This document shows positions 1 through 11,842 of a stretch of DNA of 64,000 nt, piece after piece. Positions within the stretch are counted from its first letter, which is position 1. Each line of letters opens with the position of its first letter. Both the position numbers and the translations under genes were made by a program. The stretch is from Euonymus europaeus (taxonomy: Eukaryota > Streptophyta > Magnoliopsida > Celastrales > Celastraceae), in NCBI GenBank assembly GCA_963580455.1, contig OY756972.1, positions 10,121,001 to 10,185,000 on the forward strand, in the 5' to 3' direction. The notes below the pieces were generated by a model, which ran no database searches, had not been told where the DNA came from, and saw only the letters and a list, made by a program, of their open reading frames with translations.

Positions 1-1119
1 TTGTTCTTCAATGTCAAATTTTACGAGTATAAGATTCCAAGATTATTTCGATGCCAAAACACCAACTTTCTATGACAAATGGACAAAATCGTTAAAAGTT
101 CCTCCATAGAGAGAGTTGAGCAACGTCGGACAATCAAATTTGCTCGGTGTACACTTTTTATTGTTCTTATAAGTCAAATTTTATGAGTATAAGCTTCATA
201 GATTATTTCGATTCCAAAACACCAACTTTCTATGACAAATGGACGAAACCGTTAAAAGCTCCTCCATAGAGAAAGTTGAGCAACTTCGGACCATTTTAGT
301 TGCTCGGTGTACAATTTTTATTGTTCTTATATGTCAAATTTTACGGGTATAAGCTTCCTAGATTATTTCGATGCCAAAACACCAACTTTCTATGACAAAT
401 GGACCAAACCGTTAAAAGCTCCTCCATAGAGAGAGTTGAGCAACTTCGGACTATTAAAGTTGCTCGGTGTAAAATTTTTATTGTACTTATACGTCAAATT
501 TTACGTGTATAAGCTTCCTGGATTATTTCGATTGCAAAATACAAACCTTCTATGACAAATGGACGAAACCGTTAAAAGCTCCTCCATAGAGAGAGTTGAG
601 CAACTTCGGACCATTTTAGTTGCTCGGTGTACAATTTTTATTGTTCTTATATGTCAAATTTTACGAGTATAAGCTTCATTGATTATTTCGATGCCAAAAC
701 CCCAACTTTCTATGAAAAATGGACGAAACCGTTAAAAGCTCCTCCATAGAGAAAGTTGAGCAACTTCAGACTACGAAAGTTTTTCGGAATAGACTTTTTA
801 TTGTTCTTCTATGTCAAATTTTACGAGTATAAGATTCCTAGATTATTTCGATGCCAAAACATCAACTTTCTATGACAAATGAGCAAAATCGTTAAAAGTT
901 CCTCTATAGAGAGAGTTGAGCAACTTCGGACGATCAAATTTGCTCGGTGTACACTTTTTATTGTTCTTATAAGTCAAATTTTATGAGTAGAAGCTTCATA
1001 GATTATTTCGATTCCAAAACACCAACTTTCTATGACAAATGGATAAAACCGTTAATACTCCTCCATAGAGAGAGTTGAGCAACTTCGGACAATCAAAGTT
1101 GCTCGGTGTACACTTTTTA
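1..1119 (+). repeat. Satellite block matching a later block at 3.36-4.08 kb
   Basis: Seven monomers. The first 240 bases (AAGATTCCAAG, the GTTAAAAGTTCC variant, then AGCAACGTCGG) recur at 3840-4080, an offset of 3839 bp. The segment 321-1000 (TTACGGGTATAAG, TTGTACTTAT and CCATTTTAGTTGC variants) recurs at about 3360-4040. The last monomer is 159 bp: GTTAATACTCC replaces GTTAAAAGCTCC, one base shorter. Confidence 0.75.
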
Positions 1120-2614
1120 TTGTTCTTATATGTCAAATTTTATGAGTATAAGGTTCATAGATTATTTCGATGTCAAAACACCAACTTTCTATGACAAATG
1201 GACAAAACCGTTAAAATCTCCTTCATAGAGAGAGTTGAGCAACTTCGGACCATCAATGTTGCTCTTTGTACAATTTTTATTGTTCTTCTATGTAAAATTT
1301 TATTAATACAAGCTTCGAAGATTATTTCGATTCCAAAACACCAACTTTCTATGACAAATGGATAAAACCGTTAAAATCTCCTCCATAGAGAGAGTTGAGC
1401 AACTTCGGACCATCAAAATTGCTCGGTGTACAATTTTTATTTTTCTTATATGTCAAATTTTAAGAGTATAAGCTTTCTAGATTATTTCGATGCGAAAACA
1501 CCAACTTTCTACGACAAATGGACAAAACCGTTAAAAGCTCCTCCATTGAGAGAGTTGAGCAACTTCGGACCATCAAAGTTGCTCGGTGTACAATTGTTAT
1601 TGTTCTTATATGTCAAATTTTATGAGTATAAGCTTCATAGATTATTTCGATGCCAAAAGATCAACTTTCTATGACAAATGAACGAAACCGTTAAAAGCTC
1701 CTCCATAGGGAGAGTTGAGCAACTTCGGACTACCAAAGCTGCTCGGGATAGACTTTTTATAGTTCTTCTATGTCAAATTTTACGAGAATAAGCTTCCTAG
1801 ATTATTTCGATGCCAAAACACCAACTTTCTATGAAAAATGGACGAAACCGTTAAATGCTCCTCCAAAGATAGAGTTGAGCAACTTCGGACAATCAAAGTT
1901 GCTCGGTGTACACTTTTTATTCTTCTTATATGTCAAATTTTATGAGTATAAGCTTCATAGATTATTTCGATGCCAAAACACCAACTTTCCATGACAAATG
2001 GACAAAACCGTTAAAAGCTCCTCCATAGAGAGAGTTGAGCAACTTCGGACAATCAAAGTTGCTCGGTGTACACTTTTTATTGTTCTTATATGTCAAATTT
2101 TATGAGTATAAGCTTCATAGATTATTTCGATGTCAAAACACCAACTTTCTATGACAAATGGACAAAACCGTTAAAATCTCCTTCATAGAGAGAGTTGAGC
2201 AACTTCGGACCATCAATGTTGCTCTTTTTACGATTTTTATTGTTCTTCTATGTAAAATTTTATTAATACAAGCTTCGAAGATTATTTCGATTCCAAAACA
2301 CCAACTTTCTATGACAAATGGATAAAACCGTTAAAATTTCTTCCATAGAGAGAGTTGAGCAACTTCGGACCATCAAAATTGCTCGGTGTATAAATTTTAT
2401 TTTTCTTATATGTCAAATTTTAAGAGTATAAGCTTTCTAGATTATTTCGATGCGAAAACACCAAATTTCTACGACAAATGGACAAAACCGTTAAAAGCTC
2501 CTCCATTGAGAGAGTTGAGCAACTTCGGACCATCAAAGTTGCTCGGTGTACAATTTTTATTGTTCTTATATGTCAAATTTTACGAGTATAAGCTTCCTAG
2601 ATTATTTCGATGCT

Positions 2615-2656
2615 AAAACACCAACTTTCCATGACAAATGGACAAAACCGTTAAAA
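2615..2656 (+). other. Helically phased A/T-tracts in the monomer
   Basis: Tracts AAAA 2615-2618, TTT 2626-2628, AAA 2636-2638, AAAA 2644-2647 and AAAA 2653-2656 have centres about 10.5, 10, 8.5 and 9 bp apart, close to one helical turn. Such phasing is known to bend DNA and is common in plant satellites. The pattern recurs in most monomers because the motifs are conserved. Curvature is inferred, not measured. Confidence 0.7.
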
Positions 2657-2676
2657 GCTGCTCCATAGAGAGAGTT

Positions 2677-2704
2677 GAGCAACTTCGGACCATCAAAGTT
2701 GCTC
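2677..2704. other. 9-bp perfect dyad (possible hairpin/cruciform) in the monomer
   Basis: Left arm GAGCAACTT (2677-2685), a 10-bp loop, then its exact reverse complement AAGTTGCTC (2696-2704). The same dyad appears once in the typical monomer; another exact copy is 60915-60923 with 60934-60942. In monomers reading GCTCAGTG the right arm extends to 10 bp (AAGTTGCTCA). Diverged monomers, such as GAGCAAGTT with AAGTTGTTC, break pairing without compensation, so conservation of structure as such is not shown. Short dyads are known in several centromeric satellites; a role here is inference. Confidence 0.85.
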
Positions 2705-3359
2705 GGTGTACAATTGTTATTGTTCTTATATGTCAAATTTTATGAGTATAAGCTTCATAGATTATTTCGATGCCAAAAGATCAACTTTCTATGACAAATG
2801 AACGAAACCGTTAAAAGCTCCTCCATAGGGAGAGTTGAGCAACTTCGGACTACCAAAGCTGCTCGGGATAGACTTTTTATTGTTCTTCTATGTCAAATTT
2901 TATGAGAATAAGCTTCCTAGATTATTTCGATGCCAAAACACCAACTTTCTATGAAAAGTGGACAAAACCGTTAAAAGCTCCTCCAAAGATAGAGTTGAGC
3001 AACTTCGGACAATCAAAGTTGCTCGGTGTACACTTTTTATTCTTCTTATATGTCAAATTTTATGAGTATAAGCTTCATAGATTATTTCGATGCCAAAACA
3101 CCAACTTTCTATGACAAATGGACAAAACCGTTAAAAGCTCCTCCATCGAGAGAGTTGAGCAACTTCGGACAATCAAAGTTGCTCGGTGTACACTTTTTAT
3201 TGTTCTTATAAGTCAAATTTTATGAGTATAAGCTTCATAGATTATTTCGATGCCAAAACACCAACTTTCTACGACAAACGGATAAAACCGTTAAAAGCTC
3301 CTCCATAGAGAGAGTTGAGCAACTTCGAACCATCAAAGTTGCTCGGTGTTCAATTTTTA

Positions 3360-5579
3360 TTGTTCTTATATGTCAAATTTTACGGGTATAAGTTTCCTAG
3401 ATTATTTCGATGCCAAAACACCAACTTTCTATGACAAATAGACCAAACCGTTAAAACCTCCTCCATAGAGAGAGTTGAGCAACTTCGGACCATCAAAGTT
3501 GCTCGGTATATAATTTTTATTGTACTTATATGTCAAATTTTACGAGTATAAGCTTTCTGGATTATTTCGATGCCAAAATACCAACTTTCTATGACAAATG
3601 GACAAAACCGTTAAAAGCTCCTCCATAGAGAGAGTTGAGCAACTTCGGACCATTTTAGTTGCTCGGTGTACAATTTTTATTCTTCTTATATGTCAAATTT
3701 TACGAGTATAAGCTTCATAGATTATTTCGATGCCAAAACACCAACTTTCTATGACGAATGGAGGAAACCGTTAAAAGCTCCTCCATAGAGAAAGTTGAGC
3801 AACTTCAGACTACCAAAGTTTCTCGGGAAAGACTTTTTATTGTTCTTCTATGTCAAATTTTACGAGTATAAGATTCCAAGATTATTTCGATGCCAAAACA
3901 CCAACTTTCTATGACAAATAGACAAAATCGTTAAAAGTTCCTCCACAGAGAGAGTTGAGCAACGTCGGACAATCAAATTTGCTCGGTGTACACTTTTTAT
4001 TGTTCTTATAAGTCAAATTTTATGAGTATAAGCTTCATAGATTATTTCGATTCCAAAACACCAACTTTCTATGACAAATGGACAAAACCGTTAAAAGCTC
4101 CTCCATAGAGAGAGTTGAGCAACTTCAGATTATCAATGTTGCTCTATGTACACTTTTTATTGTTCTTCTATGTAAATTTTTATTAATACAGGTTTCCAAG
4201 ATTATGTCGATTCCAAAACAACTACTTTCTATGACAAATGGATAAAATAGTTAAAAGCTCCTACATATAGAGAGTTGAGCAATTTCGGACCATCAAAGTT
4301 GCTCGATGTATAATTTTTTTTGTTCTTATATGTCAAATTTTAAGAGTATAAGCTTCGTAGATTATTTCGATGCCAAAACACCAACATTCTACGACAAATG
4401 GATAAAACCGTTAAAAGCTCCTCCATAGAGAGAGTAGAGCAACTTCGGACCATCAAAGTTGCTCGGTGTACAATTTTGATTGTTCTTATATGTCAAATTT
4501 TACGAGTATAAGCTTCGTAGATTATTTCGATGCCAAAACAACAACTTTCTATGACAAATGGACAAAACCGTTAAAAGCTCCTTCATAGAGAGAGTTGAGC
4601 AACTTCGGACAATCAAAGTTGCTCGGTGTACATTTTTTATTGTTCTTATTAGTCAAATTTTATGAGTATAAGCTTCATAGTTTATTTCGATGCCAAAACA
4701 CCAACTTTATACGAGAAATGGATAAAACCGTTAAAAGCTCCTCCATAGAGAGAGTTGAGCAACTTCGAACCATCAAAGTTGCTCGCTGTACAATTTTTAT
4801 TGTTCTTATATGTCAAATTTTTCGAGTATAAGCTTCCTAGATTATTTCGATGCGAAAACACCAACTTTCTATGACAAATGGACAAAACCGTTAAAAGCTC
4901 CTCCATAGAGAGATTTGAGCAACTTCGGACAATCAAAGTTGCTCGGTGTACACTTTTTATTGTTCTTATATGTCAAATTTTATGAGTATAAGCTTCATAG
5001 ATTATTTCGATGCCAAAACACCAACTTTCTATGACAAATGGACAAAACCGTTAAAAGCTCCTTCATAGATAGAGTTGAGCAACTTCGGACCATCAATGTT
5101 GCTCTTTGTACAATTTTTATTGTTCTTATATGTCAAATTTTACGAGTATAAGCTTCCTAGATTATTTCGATGCCAAAACACCAACTTTCCATGACAAATG
5201 GACAAAACCGTTAAAAGCTCCTCCATAGAGAGAGTTGAGCAACTTCGGACAATCAAAGTTGCTCGGTGTACAATTTTTATTGTTCTTATATGTCAAATTT
5301 TACGAGTATAAGCTTCATAGATTATTTCGATGCCAAAACACCAACTTTCTATGACAAATGGACAAAACCGTTAAAGGCTCCTCCATAGAGAAAGTTGAGC
5401 AACTTCGGACTACCAAAGCTGCTCGGGATAGACTTTTTATTGTTCTTCTATGTCAAATCTTACGAGAATAAGCGTCCTAGATTATTTCGATGCCAAAACA
5501 CTAACTTTCTACGAAAAATGGACGAAACCGTTAAAAGCTCCTCCATAGATAGAGTTGAGGAACTTCAGACAATCAAACT
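3360..5579 (+). repeat. Satellite mosaic without clear tandem HOR
   Basis: About 14 monomers. The first part repeats the 1-1000 block. The rest mixes monomer types seen elsewhere, including an ATTAATACAGG-type monomer at about 4160. I see no second copy within the block and no non-satellite DNA. Confidence 0.7.
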
Positions 5580-6719
5580 TGCTCGGTGTAGACTTTTTAT
5601 TCTTCTTATATGTCAAATTTTATGAGTATAAGCTTCATAGATTATTTCGATGCCAAAACATCAACTTTCTATGACAAATGGACAAAACCGTTAAAAGCTC
5701 CTCCATAGAGAGAATTGAGCAACTTCGGACAATCAAAGTTGCTCGGTGTACACTTTTTATTGTTCTTATAAGTCAAATTTTATGAGTATAAGCTTCATAG
5801 ATTATTTCGATGCCAAAACACCAACTTTCTATGACAAATGGACAAAACCGTTAAAAGCACCTCTATAAAGTGAGTTGAGCAACTTCGGACCATCAATGTT
5901 GCTCTATGTACACTTTTTATACTTCTTCTATGTAAATTTCTATTAATACAGGCTTCCAAGATTATTTCGATTCCAAAACACCAACTTTCTATGACAAATG
6001 GATAAAACAGTTAAAAGCTCCTCCATATAGAGAGTTGAGCAATTTCGGACCATCAAAGTTGCTCGGTGTACAATTTTTTTTGTTCTTTTATGTCAAATTT
6101 TAAGAGTATAAGCTTCGTAGATTATTTCGATGCCAAAACACCATTTTTGTACGACAAATGGATAAAACCGTTAAAAGCATCTCCATAGAGAGAGTTGAGC
6201 AACTTCGAACCATCAAAGTTGCACGGTGTACAATTTTTATTGTTCTTATATGTCAAATTTTAAGAGTATAAGCTTCGTAGATTATTTCGATGCCAAAACA
6301 CCAACTTTCTACGACAAATGGACAAAACCGTTAAAAGCTCCTCCATAGAGAGAGTTGAGCAACTTCGTAACATCAAAGTTGCTCGGTGTACAATTTTTAT
6401 TGTTCTTATATGTCAAACTTTACGAGTATAAGCTTCATAGATTATTTCGATGCCAAAACACCAACTTTCTATGACAAATGGACGAAACCGTTAAAAGCTC
6501 CTCCATAGAGAAAGTTGAGCAACAACGGACTACCAAAGTTGCTCGGGATAGACTTTTTATTGCTCTTCTATGTCAAATTTTACGAGTATAAGCGTCCTAG
6601 ATTATTTCGATGCCAAAACACCAACTTTCTATGACAAATGGAAAAAATCGTTAAAAGCTCCTCCATAGAGAGAGTTGATCAACTTCGGACAATCAAAGTT
6701 GCTCGGTGTACAATTTTTA
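5580..6719 (+). repeat. Seven-monomer block recurring at 13.3 and 17.1 kb
   Basis: It begins with the GTAGACTTTTTATTC monomer (GTAGAC at 5588) and contains the unusual CACCATTTTTGTACGAC monomer at about 6138. The same monomer order recurs from 13271 and from 17111. The offsets are 7683 and 11523 bp, which are 48 and 72 monomers plus 3 bp of indels. The 17.1-kb copy keeps matching to about 18.5 kb, while the 13.3-kb copy leaves the pattern at about 14.2 kb. Confidence 0.75.
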
Positions 6720-9700
6720 TTGTTCTTATATGTCAAATTTTTTGAGTATAAGCTTCATAGATTATTTCGATGCCAAAACACCAACTTTCTATGACAAATG
6801 GACGAAACCGTTAAAAGCTCATCCATAGAGAAAGTTGAGCAACTTCGGACTACCGAAGTTGCTTGGGATAGACTTTTTATTGCTCATCTATGTGAAATTT
6901 TACGAGTATAAGCGTCCTAGATTATTTCGATGCCAAAACAACAAATTTTCTATGACAAATGGAAAAAATCGTTAAAAGCACCTCCATAGAGAGAGTTGAG
7001 CAACTTCGGACCATCAAAGTTGCTCGGTGTACAATTTTTATTGTTTTTATATCTCAAATTTTAAAAGTATAAGCTTCCTAGATTATTTCGATGCCAAAAC
7101 ACCAACTTTCTTTGAAAAATGGAACAAACTGTTAAAAGCACCTCCATAGAGAGAGTTGAGCAACTTCGGACCATCAAAGTTGCTCGGTATACAATTTTTA
7201 TTGTACTTATATGTCAAATTTTACAAGTATAAGCTTCCTGGATTATTTCGATGCCAAAATACCAACTTTCTATGACAAATGGACAAAACCGTTAAAAGCT
7301 CCTCCATAGAGAGAGTTGAGCAACTTCGGACAATCAAAGTTGCTCGGTGTACAATTTTTATTGTTCTTATATGTCAAATTTTACGAGTATAAGCTTCCTA
7401 GATTATTTCGATGCCAAAACACCAACTTTCTATGACAAATGGAGAGAACCGTTAAAAGCTCCTCCATGGAGAGAGTTGAGCAACTTCGGACCATCAAAGT
7501 TGCTCGGTGTACAATTTTTATTGTTCTTATATGTCAAATTTTACGAGTATAACCTTCATAGATTATTTCGATGCCAAAACACCAACTTTCTATGACAAAT
7601 GTACGAAACCGTTAAAAGCTCCTCCATAGAGAAAGTTGAGCAACTTCGGACTACAAAAGCTGCTCGGGATAGACTTTTTATTGTTCTTCTATGTCAAATT
7701 TTAAGAGTATAAGCTTCCTAGATTATTTCGATGCGAAAACACCAACTTTCTATGACAAATGGACAAAACCGTTAAAACCTCCTCCATAAAGAGAGTTCAG
7801 CAACTTCGGACCATCAAAGTTTCTCTCTGTACACTTTTTATTGTTCTTCTATGTAAAATTTTATTAATACAGGCTTCCAAGATTATTTCGATTCCAAAAC
7901 ACCAACTTTCTATGACAAATGGATAAAACTGTTAAAAGCTCCTCCATAGAGAGAGTTGAGCAACTTCGGACTATCAAAGTTGCTCGGGGTACAATTTTTA
8001 TTGTTCTTATATGTCAAATTTTTTGAGTATAAGCTTCATAGATTATTTCGATGCCAAAACACCAACTTTCTATGACAAATGGACGAAACCGTTAAAAGCT
8101 CATCCATAGAGAAAGTTGAGCAACTTCGGACTACCGAAGTTGCTTGGGATAGACTTTTTATTGCTCATCTATGTGAAATTTTACGAGTATAAGCGTCCTA
8201 GATTATTTCGATGCCAAAACAACAAATTTTCTATGACAAATGGAAAAAATCGTTAAAAGCACCTCCATAGAGAGAGTTGAGCAACTTCGGACCATCAAAG
8301 TTGCTCGGTGTACAATTTTTATTGTTTTTATATCTCAAATTTTAAAAGTATAAGCTTCCTAGATTATTTCGATGCCAAAACACCAACTTTCTTTGAAAAA
8401 TGGAACAAACTGTTAAAAGCACCTCCATAGAGAGAGTTGAGCAACTTCGGACCATCAAAGTTGCTCGGTATACAATTTTTATTGTACTTATATGTCAAAT
8501 TTTACAAGTATAAGCTTCCTGGATTATTTCGATGCCAAAATACCAACTTTCTATGACAAATGGACAAAACCGTTAAAAGCTCCTCCATAGAGAGAGTTGA
8601 GCAACTTCGGACAATCAAAGTTGCTCGGTGTACAATTTTTATTGTTCTTATATGCCAAATTTTACGAGTATAAGCTTCCTAGATTATTTCGATGCCAAAA
8701 CACCAACTTTCTATGACAAATGGAGAGAACCGTTAAAAGCTCCTCCATGGAGAGAGTTGAGCAACTTCGGACCATCAAAGTTGCTCGGTGTACAATTTTT
8801 ATTGTTCTTATATGTCAAATTTTACGAGTATAACCTTCATAGATTATTTCGATGCCAAAACACCAACTTTCTATGACAAATGTACGAAACCGTTAAAAGC
8901 TCCTCCACAGAGAAAGTTGAGCAACTTCGGACTACAAAAGCTGCTCGGGATAGACTTTTTATTGTTCTTCTATGTCAAATTTTAAGAGTATAAGCTTCCT
9001 AGATTATTTCGATGCGAAAACACCAACTTTCTATGACAAATGGACAAAACCGTTAAAACCTCCTCCATAAAGAGAGTTCAGCAACTTCGGACCATCAAAG
9101 TTTCTCTCTGTAAACTTTTTATTGTTCTTCTATGTAAAATTTTATTAATACAGGCTTCCAAGATTATTTCGATTCCAAAACACCAACTTTCTATGACAAA
9201 TGGATAAAACTGTTAAAAGCTCCTCCATAGAGAGAGTTGAGCAACTTCGGACTATCAAAGTTGCTCGGGGTACAATTTTTATTGTTCTTATATGTCAAAT
9301 TTCAAGAGTATAAGCTTCGTAGATTATTTCGATGCCAAAACACCAACTTTCTACGAGAGATGGATAAAACCGTTAAAAGCTCCTCCATAGAGAGAGTTGA
9401 GCAACTTCGAACCATCAAAGTTGCTCAGTGTAAAATTTTTACTATTCTTATATGTCAAATTTTACGAGTATAAGCTTCCTAGATTATTTTGATGCCAAAA
9501 CACCAACTTTCTATGACAAATGGAAAAAATCGTTAAAAGCACCTCCATAGAGAGAGTTGAGCAACTTCGGACCATCAAAGTTGCTCGGTGTACAATTTTT
9601 ATTGTTTTTATATCTCAAATTTTAAAAGTATAAGCTTCCTAGATTATTTCGATGCCAAAACACCAACTTTCTTTGAAAAATGGAACAAACTGTTAAAAGC

Positions 9701-11842
9701 ACCTCCATAGAGAGAGTTGAGCAACTTCGGACCATCAAAGTTGCTCGGTATACAATTTTTATTGTACTTATATGTCAAATTTTACAAGTATAAGCTTCCT
9801 GGATTATTTCGATGCCAAAATACCAACTTTCTATGACAAATGGACAAAACCGTTAAAAGCTCCTCCATAGAGAGAGTTGAGCAACTTCGGACAATCAAAG
9901 TTGCTCGGTGTACAATTTTTATTGTTCTTATATGTCAAATTTTACGAGTATAAGCTTCCTAGATTATTTCGATGCCAAAACACCAACTTTCTATGACAAA
10001 TGGAGAGAACCGTTAAAAGCTCCTCCATGGAGAGAGTTGAGCAACTTCGGACCATCAAAGTTGCTCGGTGTACAATTTTTATTGTTCTTATATGTCAAAT
10101 TTTACGAGTATAACCTTCATAGATTATTTCGATGCCAAAACACCAACTTTCTATGACAAATGTACGAAACCGTTAAAAGCTCCTCCATAGAGAAAGTTGA
10201 GCAACTTCGGACTACAAAAGCTGCTCGGGATAGACTTTTTATTGTTCTTCTATGTCAAATTTTAAGAGTATAAGCTTCCTAGATTATTTCGATGTGAAAA
10301 CACCAACTTTCTATGACAAATGGACAAAACCGTTAAAACCTCCTCCATAAAGAGAGTTCAGCAACTTCGGACCATCAAAGTTTCTCTCTGTACACTTTTT
10401 ATTGTTCTTCTATGTAAAATTTTATTAATACAGGCTTCCAAGATTATTTCGATTCCAAAACACCAACTTTCTATGACAAATGGATAAAACTGTTAAAAGC
10501 TCCTCCATAGAGAGAGTTGAGCAACTTCGGACTATCAAAGTTGCTCGGGGTACAATTTTTATTGTTCTTATATGTCAAATTTTTTGAGTATAAGCTTCAT
10601 AGATTATTTCGATGCCAAAACACCAACTTTCTATGACAAATGGATGAAACCGTTAAAAGCTCATCCATAGAGAAAGTTGAGCAACTTCGGACTACCGAAG
10701 TTGCTTGGGATAGACTTTTTATTGCTCATCTATGTGAAATTTTACGAGTATAAGCGTCCTAGATTATTTCGATGCCAAAACAACAAATTTTCTATGACAA
10801 ATGGAAAAAATCGTTAAAAGCACCTCCATAGAGAGAGTTGAGCAACTTCGGACCATCAAAGTTGCTCGGTGTACAATTTTTATTGTTTTTATATCTCAAA
10901 TTTTAAAAGTATAAGCTTTCTAGATTATTTCGATGCCAAAACACCAACTTTCTTTGAAAAATGGAACAAACTGTTAAAAGCACCTCCATAGAGAGAGTTG
11001 AGCAACTTCGGACCATCAAAGTTGCTCGGTATACAATTTTTATTGTACTTATATGTCAAATTTTACAAGTATAAGCTTCCTGGATTATTTCGATGCCAAA
11101 ATACCAACTTTCTATGACAAATGGACAAAACCGTTAAAAGCTCCTCCATAGAGAGAGTTGAGCAACTTCGGACAATCAAAGTTGCTCGGTGTACAATTTT
11201 TATTGTTCTTATATGTCAAATTTTACGAGTATAAGCTTCCTAGATTATTTCGATGCCAAAACACCAACTTTCTATGATAAATGGAGAGAACCGTTAAAAG
11301 CTCCTCCATGGAGAGAGTTGAGCAACTTCGGACCATCAAAGTTGCTCGGTGTACAATTTTTATTGTTCTTATATGTCAAATTTTACGAGTATAACCTTCA
11401 TAGATTATTTCGATGCCAAAACACCAACTTTCTATGACAAATGTACGAAACCGTTAAAAGCTCCTCCATAGAGAAAGTTGAGCAACTTCGGACTACAAAA
11501 GCTGCTCGGGATAGACTTTTTATTGTTCTTCTATGTCAAATTTTAAGAGTATAAGCTTCCTAGATTATTTCGATGCGAAAACACCAACTTTCTATGACAA
11601 ATGGACAAAACCGTTAAAACCTCCTCCATAAAGAGAGTTCAGCAACTTCGGACCATCAAAGTTTCTCTCTGTACACTTTTTATTGTTCTTCTATGTAAAA
11701 TTTTATTAATACAGGCTTCCAAGATTATTTCGATTCCAAAACACCAACTTTCTATGACAAATGGATAAAACTGTTAAAAGCTCCTCCATAGAGAGAGTTG
11801 AGCAACTTCGGACTATCAAAGTTGCTCGGGGTACAATTTTTA
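6720..11842 (+). repeat. 8-mer higher-order repeat, four copies (1280/1281 bp)
   Basis: Copies at about 6720-8000, 8001-9281, 9282-10561 and 10562-11842. A recognisable monomer with GGAGAGAACCG and CCATGGAGAG lies in each, at spacings of 1281, 1280 and 1281 bp. Copies 1, 2 and 4 carry a one-base insertion (ACAACAAATTTTC, at about 6940, 8228 and 10795) that gives 161-bp monomers. Copy 3 lacks it because its first monomers are of another type (TTTCAAGAG, CTACGAGAGATGG), with a junction at about 9480-9520. Copies otherwise differ by only scattered substitutions. Confidence 0.88.

Larger units (their letters stand above)
2560..2719 (+). repeat. Representative satellite monomer (160 bp)
   Basis: One near-consensus unit in the TTGTTCTT register, given as a reference for the family. 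It holds the HindIII site at 2590-2595, the phased A-tract region at 2615-2656, a CTCCATAGAGAGAG stretch and the dyad at 2677-2704. The monomer starts at T2560 and the next begins at T2720. The register is arbitrary; no biological start is implied. Confidence 0.93.
1120..3359 (+). repeat. 6/7-mer higher-order repeat (960/1120 bp)
   Basis: Diagnostic monomers return after 960 bp: the CTATGTAAAATTTTATTAAT monomer at about 1290 and 2250, and the TTTTTCTTATATG monomer at about 1440 and 2400. Beyond about 2560 the offset becomes 1120 bp: CAATTGTTATTG at about 1591 and 2711, and the CTCCAAAGATAGAG monomer at about 1860 and 2980. One extra monomer (about 2560-2719) therefore separates the two copies downstream. 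Confidence 0.75.

Noticed and set aside
2590..2595. HindIII site in most monomers as a functional signal
   Set aside because: A conserved AAGCTT is simply part of the monomer; useful as a marker but not evidence of function.
2560..2719. CENP-B box in the monomer
   Set aside because: No match to the known TTCG...CGGGA pattern was seen; the TTCGATGCC word does not fit it.
4682..4936. Minus-strand open frame of 84 codons (and another at 47055-47246)
   Set aside because: Antisense reading of the same satellite; no neighbouring signals or domain.
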